A stretch of DNA of 38,290 nucleotides from Sphingomonas sp. PAMC 26621 (GCF_000251145.1 NZ_AIDW01000008.1:1-38290); one strand, 5' to 3'. Counted from the first letter of the stretch, positions 10,009-19,270 are shown. Notes: generated from the sequence alone by a model not told the origin. A program made the numbers and translations.

Positions 10009-12027
10009 TCACCCGCGCGGCGGCTGGACCGCGAGATACACCGTGCTCCACAATTGCGCGGCGTTCGATTCATCGACATCGGCCTTGCCCGCGCCGAAGG
10101 GAACGACCTCGTAGCGCCCGCCGCGGAATGCCCAGGACCATAGCTCCGAACTCTGCACCGCGCGCGTTGCGCCGATTGCCTTCCACAATGCTGCTTGCGC
10201 CGTCACCAGCCGCGCCCGCGTCGCCGCCGGAAGGTCGGTCCGCGCGCGTTGCCGCTCGAGCCCCGCCGCGAGCAGCGCCTGCTGCCACGACCACACCACC
10301 GCGCCGTGATATGCCCCAGGGGTAAAGCGCGTCTGCGCTGCCGCGTCGGCAAAGGCGGCGTTGGCAACGACCAACCCGACGTCGGTCATCAGCCCGGCGG
10401 GGAAGGGCCGCATGATCGCGCCGACATACGTGTCGAGATCGGCCGCCGATGGCTCACCGAACAGCAGCGCGAAGCCTTCGTCGGAATTGAGGATCGGGAC
10501 GGGCGTGCCATCGGCGTTCAACGACAAGGCGTGGAACACCAGAGGCTGCTGGCCGAGCGCCACGACCGGTGCCGCCGCCGGGACGCCGAGCGTCGTGGCA
10601 TAGCGGCGGACCTGTGCGGTCGCCGCCGCGGCGGGGATCGAAACCTGGAACAGCGCGGGGGCCTTCGCGCGCCAGACGTGCGCGGCGGCGCCGACGGCTG
10701 CGAAGGCGGCGCGGTCGGCGGGCGTCAGGTACTGATCGAGCAGGCCCGCCCGTTGCAGGCGAACCGCCGCCTCGAGCGCTGCGGGCACGAGGGCTGCGTT
10801 GACGTCATAGGCATAGACGCCGCCGCCGAGCCCCTCGTTGCTGTCGCGCCATTCGCCTGTCATCCGGCCGGTCTTGATCGCGATCAGATTGCGCCATGTC
10901 GGCGTGGCGGCGAAGGCGCGGCTTTGCGCGAGCACGAAGCGCAGGTTGCGCACCAGCGCCGCGCCGACCGCTTCGCTCTTGCCGGTCTGGCTCTCGCTCG
11001 CCACCGGCGTGGCGAGATAGGCGCGGGCGCGCGCCTGCCCGGGGCCGAGCAGATAATCGGCGGCGATGGGGGCGAGCATGTAGTCGTCGTCAACCATGCC
11101 GTAGTCGAGGTCGGCGGCGGCACCGCTGCGGCCCGCCTTGCGGTTCTCGGCCACCGCGAACTCGCCGATCCCCTCCTCATGCGCGACTTCGCCGCCCGGC
11201 GACAGCCGCGCGATGATCGCGTTGAGCCCGGCCTCGATCGACCCCGGCTGAAGCGCGGGCATCAGCAGCCGCACCGACATCAGCGTGTCGCGCCCGAAAT
11301 AGGTGTCGAACCGCCACGATCCCGCGAGGAACTTTTCGCGGTAGCTGAGGAACGCAAGCGCGTTGCGCGCGGCGGGGTCGGCGGCGGCGCTGGCGTTCAG
11401 CAAGTGTTCGAGCGGGATCGGCGTCAGCGGGGTCTCGCCGGTCAGCGCAGTGATCTCGATCCTGATCCGCCCGTCCGCGCCGGCGACGATGCCGCCCTGC
11501 GCGATCCGCCCACTAAGCACGCGCACCGCGAGCGTATAGCCGGGTGCCCCGTCGAGTCGATCGCGGCGATAGGTGATCGTGTCGCCGGTCATCGTCGGCG
11601 TCGCGGCGACGTCTGCGGGGAAGCGCCCGACCGCCTGATAGTCCCGCAGGAAGCGGATGCTGGAGAGGACTGCCTGCTTCGGCACAAGGCGCGGCGCGGC
11701 AATGCTCGCGATCGCGACGACGCCGTGCCGCGCACCCCGGTTGAGCGGCACGGGCAGGGTGTCGAGCCGCCACGTCACGGGCTTGGCGGTGGGCTCGAAC
11801 CACAGGCCGACGCCGCTGTTGCCCGCAGGGAAGGCGACGAGAATGCGCGGGTCGGTGCCGTTGCGGAGGAGCAGATGCGCCGCTACCGCCTTGTCGCGAA
11901 CGAACGCATTGAGGTTCCTGCCCTCGGGGACCTGATAGGCGAGCTCCGGGCGAACCGCCTGTTGCGCGACGCTGCCGCTCGCCAAGGTCACCAGCGCCAC
12001 CGCCGACAGCCGCAACATCTCGTTCAT
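10009..12027 (-). CDS. Secreted glycoside-hydrolase-like protein (six-hairpin fold likely)
   Basis: A 672-residue protein starting at ATG 12027 with GAAGGA upstream, and an N-terminal signal peptide (hydrophobic residues 5-20, A-Q-Q after it). The central and C-terminal parts look like an (alpha/alpha)6 glycosidase of the glucoamylase/debranching type: SYREKFLAGSWRFDTYFGRD (229-247), EEGIGEFA, M-V-D-D-D-Y-M-L-A-P and E-W-R-D-S-N-E-G-L-G-G-G. The N-terminal 200 residues would be a beta domain. It lies downstream of the TonB receptor on the same strand, separated by a strong hairpin, so it probably trims the oligosaccharide that the receptor imports in the periplasm. The exact glycoside family and linkage are not certain. 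Confidence 0.75.
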   Translation of the reverse strand: MNEMLRLSAVALVTLASGSVAQQAVRPELAYQVPEGRNLNAFVRDKAVAAHLLLRNGTDPRILVAFPAGNSGVGLWFEPTAKPVTWRLDTLPVPLNRGARHGVVAIASIAAPRLVPKQAVLSSIRFLRDYQAVGRFPADVAATPTMTGDTITYRRDRLDGAPGYTLAVRVLSGRIAQGGIVAGADGRIRIEITALTGETPLTPIPLEHLLNASAAADPAARNALAFLSYREKFLAGSWRFDTYFGRDTLMSVRLLMPALQPGSIEAGLNAIIARLSPGGEVAHEEGIGEFAVAENRKAGRSGAAADLDYGMVDDDYMLAPIAADYLLGPGQARARAYLATPVASESQTGKSEAVGAALVRNLRFVLAQSRAFAATPTWRNLIAIKTGRMTGEWRDSNEGLGGGVYAYDVNAALVPAALEAAVRLQRAGLLDQYLTPADRAAFAAVGAAAHVWRAKAPALFQVSIPAAAATAQVRRYATTLGVPAAAPVVALGQQPLVFHALSLNADGTPVPILNSDEGFALLFGEPSAADLDTYVGAIMRPFPAGLMTDVGLVVANAAFADAAAQTRFTPGAYHGAVVWSWQQALLAAGLERQRARTDLPAATRARLVTAQAALWKAIGATRAVQSSELWSWAFRGGRYEVVPFGAGKADVDESNAAQLWSTVYLAVQPPRG

Positions 12028-12048
12028 AGTGCTATTCCTTCAGCAAAC

Positions 12049-12078
12049 GGGCGGAAACGCGGTGCCGCGTTCCCGCCC
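12049..12078 (-). promoter_or_regulatory. Long hairpin between TonB receptor and hydrolase genes
   Basis: The arms GGGCGGAAACGCGG (12049-12062) and CCGCGTTCCCGCCC (12065-12078) pair over 14 positions with one mismatch and a 2-nt gap. There is no T-run after it. It sits between the receptor stop (12099) and the hydrolase ribosome-binding site. It may be an mRNA-stabilising or attenuating structure that sets the ratio of receptor to hydrolase. Confidence 0.6.
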
Positions 12079-12098
12079 CGTCCGTCCCGCCGTGTCGT

Positions 12099-14665
12099 TC
12101 AGAACTTCATCGTGATCGTGCCGCCGTAGGTCGTGCCGACAATCCCACGGGCGTAGAAATACCCGTCGGTGACCGCCTGCGTCTGCCCCTGCCGCGGGTT
12201 GCCCTCGGTCAGGCCGATGACGTTGAAAATATTGTCCGCGTTGAAGGTCGCCTGAAGGCGCTCGGTCAGGTTGAAGGTGATGCCCGCACTGGTCACGCCA
12301 TAGCTCGGCAGCGCGACGCCATTGCCGGCATCAGCGAAGATCCGACCGATATACTTGTAACGCCCGTACACCTCACCCAGCCCGTGCGGGAGCTTGAACG
12401 TCGGGGTGATCGTGAACAACTTGGCCGGGGTGCGCTCAGGCCGGTTGCCGGTGAAGCCCGCCTGATCGGCACCGTCGATCTGCAGATTGACCAGCTTGGG
12501 CTCCTGCAACACGCCCTGCAGGTCGAGCGAGAACCACGCGACCGGGCGGATGCTGGCGTCGAGTTCGATCCCCTTGGTGGTGAGGTCGGCGTTGATGTTG
12601 CTCTGCACCGTCGGGTTGGTCGGATCGGCGAAATTGTAGTTCTGGTTCTTGAAATTGGTGCGGAACACCGTAGCCGACCCGCTGAACAGGCGGCCGTAAT
12701 TGTAGCGAACGCCCGCCTCGTACAGCTCAATCGTTGTGATCGGATCGGTGGTATTGGTCTGGAACCCCTTGGCGTAGCGCGCATATAGAGCGAAACGGGG
12801 GGTGATCAGATAGTTGGCACCGACAGTATAGGCGGCCTTGGCGTGCGTGCGATTGAGCGTTGTGTAGGTTCCGTCGAAGGTCGAGCCCACCGTCCGCACC
12901 ACGCCGACGACGCCGGGCTGGACCTGCTGGTTGACCATCGCGGCATTGCCGTCGATCGCCGTCGCGTCGTCATTCTCCCAGCGGATGCCGCCGTCGATAT
13001 GCAGATCGCCGAACGAAAGTTCGTCGTTCGCATAAAGCGAGACCGCCGAATCCTTGCGTATCCGGATGCCAGCGCCCCAGTCGCCGTAGGATACTAGGCC
13101 GTTGTCGCTCAGCGTGCCGACCACCGCATTGGCGGCGTTGAGCGCGACAACGTCGTAGATGTCACTGTTAGTCTTGACATCGTTGACGACGCTTGCGGTT
13201 GCGGACTGATCCTGCTCGCGCTTGACGTTGTAGTACATCACGCCGACGGTGAGCGAGTTCTTGAACCGGCCGGTATCAACATCCCAGCGGCCGCCGATGT
13301 TGAGCCCGAAATCGCGCCCGTCGATATAGTCGTGGTTGAGCGTCGTGCGCTGCAGGAAGCCGTTGCCGTTAAGCGCGTTAAGCGTCGCGGCTTGATCCGA
13401 TCCGATCAGCACCCCGGTGCGCAGGTCCTTAATCCCAAAATGCGTTGCGGTCGGGAAGGCAGCCTGCCCGGCGGTCAACAGGTCGTTGATCGGCGAGGAC
13501 GCTCCCGGCGTCAAATAGGCTAGTGCGCTGGCAAGGCCTGCGTTGCCGGTCCCGGAACCGGGGAATAGACCGTTGAAGTCATACGAATACTTCAGATAAC
13601 GTGTGTGCAGGAACAGGTTTATCGAATCGCTGGCAGGCTTTTCGATGTCGAAGCGGACCTGCGCAGTCTTGGCGACAATCCCCTGGTCGTAGCGGAACGG
13701 GCGGAACCCACTGGCGTGCGCATTGGTCGACACCGGCACCGCAATGTTGGTGAAGGCGTCGCCGCCAACATTGCCGAATTGCGTGTCGAGGCTGGGATAC
13801 CGGCGGGCTTGCCGTTAGTGAAGCGATAGGGCTGGTCGGCGTAGAAGGCGTTCTTGACCTCGCCGCCCTTGGCGGACAGGCTCATGTAGCCGCCGCCGTC
13901 GAACTTGTACTCGAGCGTACCCTTGATCCGCCAGCCCGGATAATCGACCGGATTGTCGCGTACGCCGGGGTTCGACTGGACATAGCCGCCGACGCTGAAC
14001 GCGAGCTTGTCGCTGATCGGCTGCGAATAATAGAAATCGCCGCGCTTCAGGCCGTAATTATACGCGGTCACGCGCGCCATGCCCTCGGCATGGTCGAAAT
14101 TGGGGCGCTTGGAGACGAAGTTGATCGTCGCCCCCGCGCCGTTGACGGTGAGCACGCCCGACGACCCGCCCTTGACCGCCTCGAGCCGGTCGATCGTCAG
14201 ATCCTGATCGAAAAAGAAGTCGGCCCCGCCGCCGCTGTACAGGATCGGCAAGCCGTCTTCCTGGAGCTGGACGAAGCGCTGTCCGCCGCCCTGCAGGCCG
14301 CGGACCGAATAGTTGTTCGAGACCGAACCCGCGGTACTTTCGACGAAGATACCGGGGACTAGCTCGAGCATGTCGGCGGTCGAGCGCGGGGCCTTGCGGT
14401 CGATGTCGGCGCGGGACGCGAGCGTAATGTCCGCCGACGCGGTAATCAGCGCGCGGTTGCGGCTGGTCTGGCCAGTAACGACGATGTCCTGATTGTCGGT
14501 TGCCGCGGGTGCCGCGCCGTCCTGTACCGGCGCGACGTCCTGCGGGGCGGCGGCGGGCTGCGCGGCGGCGGGGTCCTGCGGGGTGGCGGTTTGGGCCAAG
14601 ACCGGGAAGGCGATCGTAGCGCTGCCAGCGAAAAGCAGGCTGCGGATGGTGACACGGTTACGCAC
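12099..14665 (-). pseudogene. TonB-dependent receptor, split by one frameshift
   Basis: The gene reads from GTG 14665 (GAGGGG 5-6 bases upstream; an in-frame ATG at 14707 lacks a good site). The protein has a signal peptide (IRSLLFAGSATIAFPVLAQ), a TonB-box-like D-I-V-V-T-G-Q, a plug domain (A-D-M-L-E-L-V-P-G-I, S-V-R-G-L-Q-G) and a 22-strand-type barrel ending in T-Y-G-G-T-I-T-M-K-F with a terminal Phe. At 13794-13796 a GGG run on + seems one base short (I-P-S-L-D-T-Q-F-G expected). The upstream frame runs into nonsense and stops at 13619, while the barrel continues in another frame to 12099. Apart from that the roughly 850-residue receptor is complete. It would import the substrate handled by the hydrolase and halogenase operons. 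Confidence 0.88.
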
Positions 14666-14737
14666 GGGAATCCCCTCAGACAAACGGCCTTCTATCGAGG
14701 CCCACAAGACAATGACTGCATACAGATTCCAGGTTCA

Positions 14738-14749
14738 GCAATCGATTGC
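14738..14749. promoter_or_regulatory. Palindrome upstream of TonB receptor (putative operator)
   Basis: GCAATCGATTGC is a perfect 12-bp palindrome about 75 bp upstream of the receptor start. Its arms match those of the 7680-7693 palindrome at the far end of the locus; the centre is CG here and GC there. A CG centre with AAT/ATT arms is typical of LacI-family operators. A half-site-like GTTGCATTATCGC follows at about 14790. Confidence 0.5.
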
Positions 14750-15234
14750 AATCGTGGAAGGCGCGAAGCGACTGATTGTGCGGCTTCGTTGCATTATCGC
14801 CACACTTCAAGGGATTCGGCGGTAACGTTCACAGAAACGCTCGTAGGGTGGCGGCCCTGTAAGGTCCTTCGCGCGACGCCCTAGGTCCGCCACGCGAACT
14901 TGGCGACCCGTATTGCTTGGTCATTCCCTCGCAGCGCGAGCGTGGACTAGCGACGTAATGCCTCATCGCCCTAAGCCCGCTTTTAGCGCCAGTCAAAAAC
15001 TGCACCGGCTGCAAATTCCTACATTCAACCCTTTGTTGCGAGTCTCGGCGGCGGCAAAATGGCGCGTTTTGCCAAGATGAACAGATGTCTGAAGTTGGGA
15101 GTGGCGAAAGCACCACTGAATGTCGCTTTGTGGGTCCAAGCCGCCACAAAAGCTGCCGGCCGGCTGCCGCCCACTTGCAGACATTGGGCTGGGATGAAAG
15201 AACGCCGTTTAATAGGATCAATTGATCGGCCGAG
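14750..15234. other. Intergenic region with one dispersed repeat
   Basis: No gene is supported. The region holds promoter DNA of the TonB receptor on its left and the dispersed repeat at 15076-15136. It is followed by DNA of lower GC content leading into the 15235 gene. Confidence 0.5.
15076..15136 (+). repeat. Dispersed ~60-bp intergenic repeat, copy 2 (good reference copy)
   Basis: A 61-bp copy from GATGAACAGATGTCTGAAG to CTGAATGTCGCTTTGTGGGTC. Copy 29928-29988 matches it without gaps at roughly 70 percent of positions, and copies 29459-29519 and 31913-31973 share its 3' third closely. Confidence 0.75.
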
Positions 15235-15876
15235 ATGTCTCACCCAAGCACGAATAATCTGATCAAGCTCCCATCTCCCTTACGGTTAAAGGAGTTGATG
15301 CAAGCTCTTGCGGCGCTTGACGCGATAATCTCTCCTGAGTGGGAATACCGCTATTTCTCCTTTAATTCTCGCTGGGGTGACGGCGAGATGATGGGCTCGA
15401 GGCGCAACGGCTCGGGCGACGAGATGTTTGTCCTTTTTAACGATACGGGGGCCTTCATTAAGGGTTTTGACCACGAACTCTGGGATGAAACCCTAAAATC
15501 AGATTATTTCTACGGCAGTGTGCCACCCGGTTTAATCGGTGGTACTACGGAGCCAGCATTCTCGCCGAACCGAGTTACGTTTTGCTGCTGGCGTACCACA
15601 ATGAGTGATCACTGGGATCTCGCGCAAGTCCCTCAGCTTTTAGCGGTCGATGACGGATCAGCTGAGATGATGTCAGAACTTGATGACGATCCGGCCTCAT
15701 ACCTGTCATTCGCCCGCGACTATTATGAAGCAGAGTATGATGTTCGGTCGGTGGCGGCGATCTATCGCCACGCTCCAATGACCCTAGCGCTGGCCACGTC
15801 ACTCAATTCGGCAACTGACTATCCAACGCTCATGCGAGATTTGTCTGAGATCGGCTATCCGATCCGTACCGGGTGA
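15235..15876 (+). CDS. Hypothetical protein
   Basis: A 213-residue acidic, soluble-looking protein starting at ATG 15235, with no signal peptide or membrane segment. Recognisable stretches are W-E-Y-R-Y-F-S-F-N-S-R-W, F-V-L-F-N-D-T-G-A-F-I-K-G-F-D-H-E, D-D-D-P-A-S-Y and Y-Y-E-A-E-Y-D. It resembles a conserved hypothetical family of unknown function with an aromatic-rich N-terminal half and C-terminal A-I-Y-R-H-A-P. The gene has lower GC than most of the window, and it sits with another orphan hypothetical between a receptor locus and an IS91 element, which fits horizontal gain. Immunity-like proteins can have this size and acidity, but no toxin is nearby, so I assign no function. Confidence 0.7.
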   Translation: MSHPSTNNLIKLPSPLRLKELMQALAALDAIISPEWEYRYFSFNSRWGDGEMMGSRRNGSGDEMFVLFNDTGAFIKGFDHELWDETLKSDYFYGSVPPGLIGGTTEPAFSPNRVTFCCWRTTMSDHWDLAQVPQLLAVDDGSAEMMSELDDDPASYLSFARDYYEAEYDVRSVAAIYRHAPMTLALATSLNSATDYPTLMRDLSEIGYPIRTG

Positions 15877-15891
15877 GCGTCCGCTCACCAC

Positions 15892-15998
15892 CATTTATCG
15901 CCGTTCGCGGGGTGGAGCGCGGTCACGACGCACGAAAGCTGTCCGGCAGCTATCAAGCGCAAAAGCGGTCGCTCTCGAATCGACCACTTATCGCCGTT
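15892..15998. repeat. Short direct repeat, 16 bp, 91 bp apart
   Basis: CCATTTATCGCCGTTC (15892-15907) and CCACTTATCGCCGTTC (15983-15998) differ at one base. They lie in the intergenic gap between the two hypothetical genes and may be ends of a small degenerate element. Confidence 0.45.
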
Positions 15999-16090
15999 CA
16001 AGCCGTCGCTGATAGGCCTCGATAGCGGATGTTGCGCTTGCTGCCGCCTTTCGGTCATAGTTGGGCGAACGCCCAGATGATGGACCTGCG

Positions 16091-16531
16091 ATGCCAGCCA
16101 AGGACGATTGCAACCAGCTACTGAATGCGGCGCTGCCATTCGCCGAGCAGATGCTGCGGGAGCATGGTGAGTTTTTGCCTTTCGGTGCCCAGATGCTGCC
16201 CGATGGAGAGATTGTATCCGTCGCGGTAGATGATGGCGAGGATCACTCACGATCACGGAACCTGATCGATACTCTACAAGCTGCTTTCAAAGCCGGTGCT
16301 GCCGATGGCGATTTCGTCGCGACAGCATTGGTCTACGACGTTCGGGTGGTGCCGCCGGGAGCAAGCGAAAAGACCGACGCAATCGCGCTAAACCTAGACC
16401 ACCGCGCTAACTACTCTGTGACCGTTTTCTTCCCTTACGCTCTCAACGATGGAGAGCCTGAAATCGGCGACGCGTTTGCAAGCGGTGGAGACTATTCCAT
16501 TTTTCCATCGCCCAGTCCTTTGCACGCCTGA
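16091..16531 (+). CDS. Hypothetical protein
   Basis: A 146-residue soluble acidic protein from ATG 16091 (M-P-A-K-D-D-C-N-Q-L-L); an upstream in-frame start at 16061 is less likely. It has E-Q-M-L-R-E-H-G-E-F-L-P-F-G, then Y-D-V-R-V-V-P-P-G, K-T-D-A-I-A-L-N-L-D-H and F-F-P-Y. It looks like a conserved family of unknown function with a single alpha/beta domain. There is no signal peptide. It follows the 15235 gene on the same strand after a 214-bp gap containing the short direct repeat. I cannot name a role. Confidence 0.7.
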   Translation: MPAKDDCNQLLNAALPFAEQMLREHGEFLPFGAQMLPDGEIVSVAVDDGEDHSRSRNLIDTLQAAFKAGAADGDFVATALVYDVRVVPPGASEKTDAIALNLDHRANYSVTVFFPYALNDGEPEIGDAFASGGDYSIFPSPSPLHA

Positions 16532-16644
16532 AAGTCGAAGGTCCGCTAACCGGCCCCGCCTCGCGAAAAGCTGCCAGTCGCCTAACCACCAGGTTGTGCC
16601 GTTCATCTGCGAAACTGGCTTGCTCGCAATCGGCCGTTTGCCGA

Positions 16645-16703
16645 GATGAACGAGTGGCGGAAGTTAGGGAGCACTATGGGCGGCGTGAAGGTCTGACATT
16701 GTG
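16645..16703 (+). repeat. Dispersed ~60-bp repeat, copy 3 (degenerate)
   Basis: It begins GATGAACGAGTGGCGGAAG, then TTAGGGAGCAC, and ends GTGAAGGTCTGACATTGTG. The 5' half fits the family well and the 3' half is eroded. It lies just outside the IS91-type element. Confidence 0.5.
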
Positions 16704-16809
16704 AAGGATATCGGATGCCGGCAGGCGAACGATATCCTCCAAAGCAGGAAGCCGCGGGCCACGAGCGCTTACCTATGGGGATTTCGGTTTTCGCCCTGTC
16801 GTGCGGTGG

Positions 16810-16839
16810 TCGCATCGGCGTGCGAGACTCGCATCGGCG
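16810..16839 (+). repeat. Tandem 11-mers near the IS91 transposase 3' end
   Basis: TCGCATCGGCG occurs at 16810-16820 and again at 16829-16839, in the stretch downstream of the HUH transposase gene where the origin end of an IS91-type element is expected. A direct role in transposase binding is only a guess. Confidence 0.35.
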
Positions 16840-16998
16840 GTCGGAACGTAGGGTGCAGGGGCGATGTACCGCGTAGCTGGTGACCAGTGTCGGGGCTTGA
16901 GATCGGCGCCGGCTCGGCTGGCGTTGTCGCCAACGCGAGCGACATCGCCGCCGGAAGCACGGGACTTTCGGAGCGCGGTTGGGCTGAGCCATGCCGGG

Positions 16999-18192
16999 TC
17001 ATGGCGCGGTGGTCCCGGTCGATGCGGTGGAGTGTGGCGGTGCGCGTGGCTGGCGCCAGCGCTCGAAGGTCTCGATGACGACCATGTGCCCGCCGCAGCA
17101 GGGGCAAGGCGGCCGGACATCGGTCGGCTCGTCGGGCGTCTCGTTATCGGGCGGCGGCGCGATGCCGAGCAACTGGCGGGCGTGTTCGAGGTGCGCCTTG
17201 CGGGTGGCGCCGGCGAGCAGACCGTAATGGCGGATGCGGTGGAACCCGCGCGGCAGGACATGGAGCAGGAAGCGGCGGATGAACTCGTGCGTCGCCAGCG
17301 TCATCACCTGCTGCCGATCGGCACCGTCGCGGCGATAGTCTTTGTAGCGCATGGTGACGCCGGCCCCGTCGAAGGCGAGCAGCCGACTGTTCGAGATCGC
17401 GACCCGGTGGGTGTAGCGCGACAGATAGGCGAGCACTGCTTGCGGCCCAGCGAACGGCGGCTTGGCGTAGACCACCCAGTTCTTTTTGCGGACCGACGAC
17501 AGGTGCCGCAGGAAGGCGCGGCGGTCGGCCAGGTGCGCGAGGGCGCCGAAGAAGGCGAGCCGCCCCGCCGCGTGCAGCGCCATCAGCCGGGTCAGGAATA
17601 GGCGGCGGAACAGCTTGCCCAACACCTTGACCGGCAGCAGGAACGCCGGCCGTGAGGATATCCAGCGCGTGCCGTCCCGCGCGATGCCGCCGCCGGGCAC
17701 GATAATGTGGACATGCGGATGGTGGGTCATCGCGGACCCCCAGGTGTGCAGCACCGCGGTGATGCCGATGCGGGCGCCGAGATGCTTCGGGTCGGCGGCG
17801 ATCGTCAGCATCGTCTCGGACGCGGCCTTGAACAGCAGGTCGTAGACCAGCGCCTTGTTGTGGAACGCGATGTCGGCGACCTGGGCAGGCAGCGTGAACA
17901 CGACATGGAAGTATCCGACCGGCAGCAGGTCGGCCTCGCGCTCGGCGAGCCAGGCGCGCGCGGCGGCACCCTGGCACCTGGGACAATGCCGGTTCCGACA
18001 ACTGTTATAGGCAACCCGCCAATGCCCGCAGTCGGTGCAGGCCTCGACGTGCCCGCCCATGACGGCGGTGCGACAATGCTCGATCGCCGACATGACCTTG
18101 AGCTGGTGCAGGCTCAGATGCCCGGCATGGGTTGCCCGGTACGCTGGCCCGGCAGCACGGAAGATGTCGGCGACCTCGACCGAGGCGCGCAC
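16999..18192 (-). CDS. IS91 family HUH transposase
   Basis: A 397-residue Rep-like transposase starting at ATG 18192. It has an N-terminal zinc-binding motif (C52, C55, C65, C70, C73), the HUH motif H-P-H-V-H (H160, H162), a two-tyrosine pattern in A-Y-L-S-R-Y-T-H-R (Y256, Y260) and a second Cys cluster near the C-terminus (P-C-P-C-C-G-G-H). Such enzymes move by rolling-circle transposition from an origin end beyond the 3' side of the gene to a terminator end on the 5' side. The recombinase gene upstream ends 4 bp before this start, so the two are co-transcribed. The frame is intact. Confidence 0.93.
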   Translation of the reverse strand: MRASVEVADIFRAAGPAYRATHAGHLSLHQLKVMSAIEHCRTAVMGGHVEACTDCGHWRVAYNSCRNRHCPRCQGAAARAWLAEREADLLPVGYFHVVFTLPAQVADIAFHNKALVYDLLFKAASETMLTIAADPKHLGARIGITAVLHTWGSAMTHHPHVHIIVPGGGIARDGTRWISSRPAFLLPVKVLGKLFRRLFLTRLMALHAAGRLAFFGALAHLADRRAFLRHLSSVRKKNWVVYAKPPFAGPQAVLAYLSRYTHRVAISNSRLLAFDGAGVTMRYKDYRRDGADRQQVMTLATHEFIRRFLLHVLPRGFHRIRHYGLLAGATRKAHLEHARQLLGIAPPPDNETPDEPTDVRPPCPCCGGHMVVIETFERWRQPRAPPHSTASTGTTAP

Positions 18193-18196
18193 CGGT

Positions 18197-19114
18197 TCAA
18201 CCGGCGGGTGGCCCTGGTGTCTCTTGGCCCTCCATCAGCGCCATCAGCCGGTCGAGCGGACTGGTGACCGCGCGGATCGTGCGGGTGGCGACCTTGGTGT
18301 AGAGCGCGGTCGTCTCGAGCTTGCTGTGCCCGAGCAATACCTGGATCACGCGGATATCGACATCCTGTTCGAGCAGGTGGGTGGCGAAGCTGTGCCTCAG
18401 CGTGTGCGGGCTCACGCGCTTGCGGATCCCGGCCGCCTCGGCTGCCTCGCAGACGGCGCGATGGAGCTGCCGCGTCGAGATCGGATCGGTGTAGCTGCGC
18501 CCGGGGAACAGCCAGCCGTGCGGCAGCAGGACGCTGCGCCGCTTGCCCTCGCGCCACCACAGCCGCAGCAACTCGAGCAGTTGCGGCGACAGCATCGCGT
18601 TGCGGTCCTTGCGCCCCTTGCCCTCCTCGATCCGGATCAGCATCCGCTTGCTGTCGATATCGTCGGCCTTGAGATGCGCGACTTCCGACACGCGCAGGCC
18701 GGCGCCATAGGCAACGCCCAGCGCCGCGCGGTACTTGATGCCCGGTGCCGCCTCGAGCAGCCTGGCCACCTCATCGACGCTCAGCACGTCGGGCAGCTTC
18801 CTGGGACGACGCGCCAGCACCAGCCGCCGCGACAGATCAGGTCGCTCGAGTGTCACCTCGAACAGGAAGCGCAGCGCCGACACCGAGCCGTTGATCGAGC
18901 CTTCCCCGACACCATGCTCGCGCTGGTGAAGCTGGAAGCGGCGTACATCCTCGGCGGTCGCGGTGTCGGGCGAACGTCCGAGGAAGGCCGCGAAGGCGCG
19001 GACGTGACGGACATAGTCGTGCTGGGTCCGCGCGTGCATGGCACGCATCGCCATGTCGTCGAGCATGCGCTGACGCAGCGGGGTAAAGGGTCGGTCGGTC
19101 GGTTGAGGCGTCAT
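18197..19114 (-). CDS. Tyrosine recombinase/integrase of the IS91-type element
   Basis: A 305-residue XerC/D-like recombinase with an N-terminal SAM-like core-binding domain (residues 10-90) and a catalytic domain with R141 (G-A-G-L-R-V-S-E), H237/R240 (H-T-L-R-H), H263 (L-G-H-S) and nucleophile Y272 (A-L-Y-T-K-V). All active-site residues are present. It lies directly upstream of the IS91 transposase with a 4-bp gap. Some IS91 elements carry such a recombinase as an accessory gene, perhaps to resolve circular or dimeric intermediates. The ATG at 19114 is the natural start. Confidence 0.92.
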   Translation of the reverse strand: MTPQPTDRPFTPLRQRMLDDMAMRAMHARTQHDYVRHVRAFAAFLGRSPDTATAEDVRRFQLHQREHGVGEGSINGSVSALRFLFEVTLERPDLSRRLVLARRPRKLPDVLSVDEVARLLEAAPGIKYRAALGVAYGAGLRVSEVAHLKADDIDSKRMLIRIEEGKGRKDRNAMLSPQLLELLRLWWREGKRRSVLLPHGWLFPGRSYTDPISTRQLHRAVCEAAEAAGIRKRVSPHTLRHSFATHLLEQDVDIRVIQVLLGHSKLETTALYTKVATRTIRAVTSPLDRLMALMEGQETPGPPAG

Positions 19115-19270
19115 AGCGAAGTTCCTCTTGTTGAAGGAACTCCATCGTCCGCCACCGCTTCCGCGCGGCCAAACCTCAGCGCCGGCGCGCTACCTCACCG
19201 CGAACACCACTGCCGCGCAGCGGCTTCGTGCATTGGGTCCGAGCGGTCAAGAGTCCGGGCGTCCGGTGAC

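Larger units (their letters stand above)
16800..19260 (-). mobile_element. IS91-type element with recombinase (ends approximate)
   Basis: The unit consists of the tyrosine recombinase and HUH transposase genes with their flanks. IS91 elements make no target duplication and have no long inverted repeats, so I could not fix the ends. Dispersed-repeat copies at 16645-16703 (+) and 19271-19330 (-) lie just outside on the two sides and give outer limits. Confidence 0.6.

Noticed and set aside
10195..12129. A 644-codon open frame on + across the glycoside-hydrolase gene
   Set aside because: It is exactly antisense to a well-supported gene, has biased low-complexity content and no domain; a high-GC shadow.
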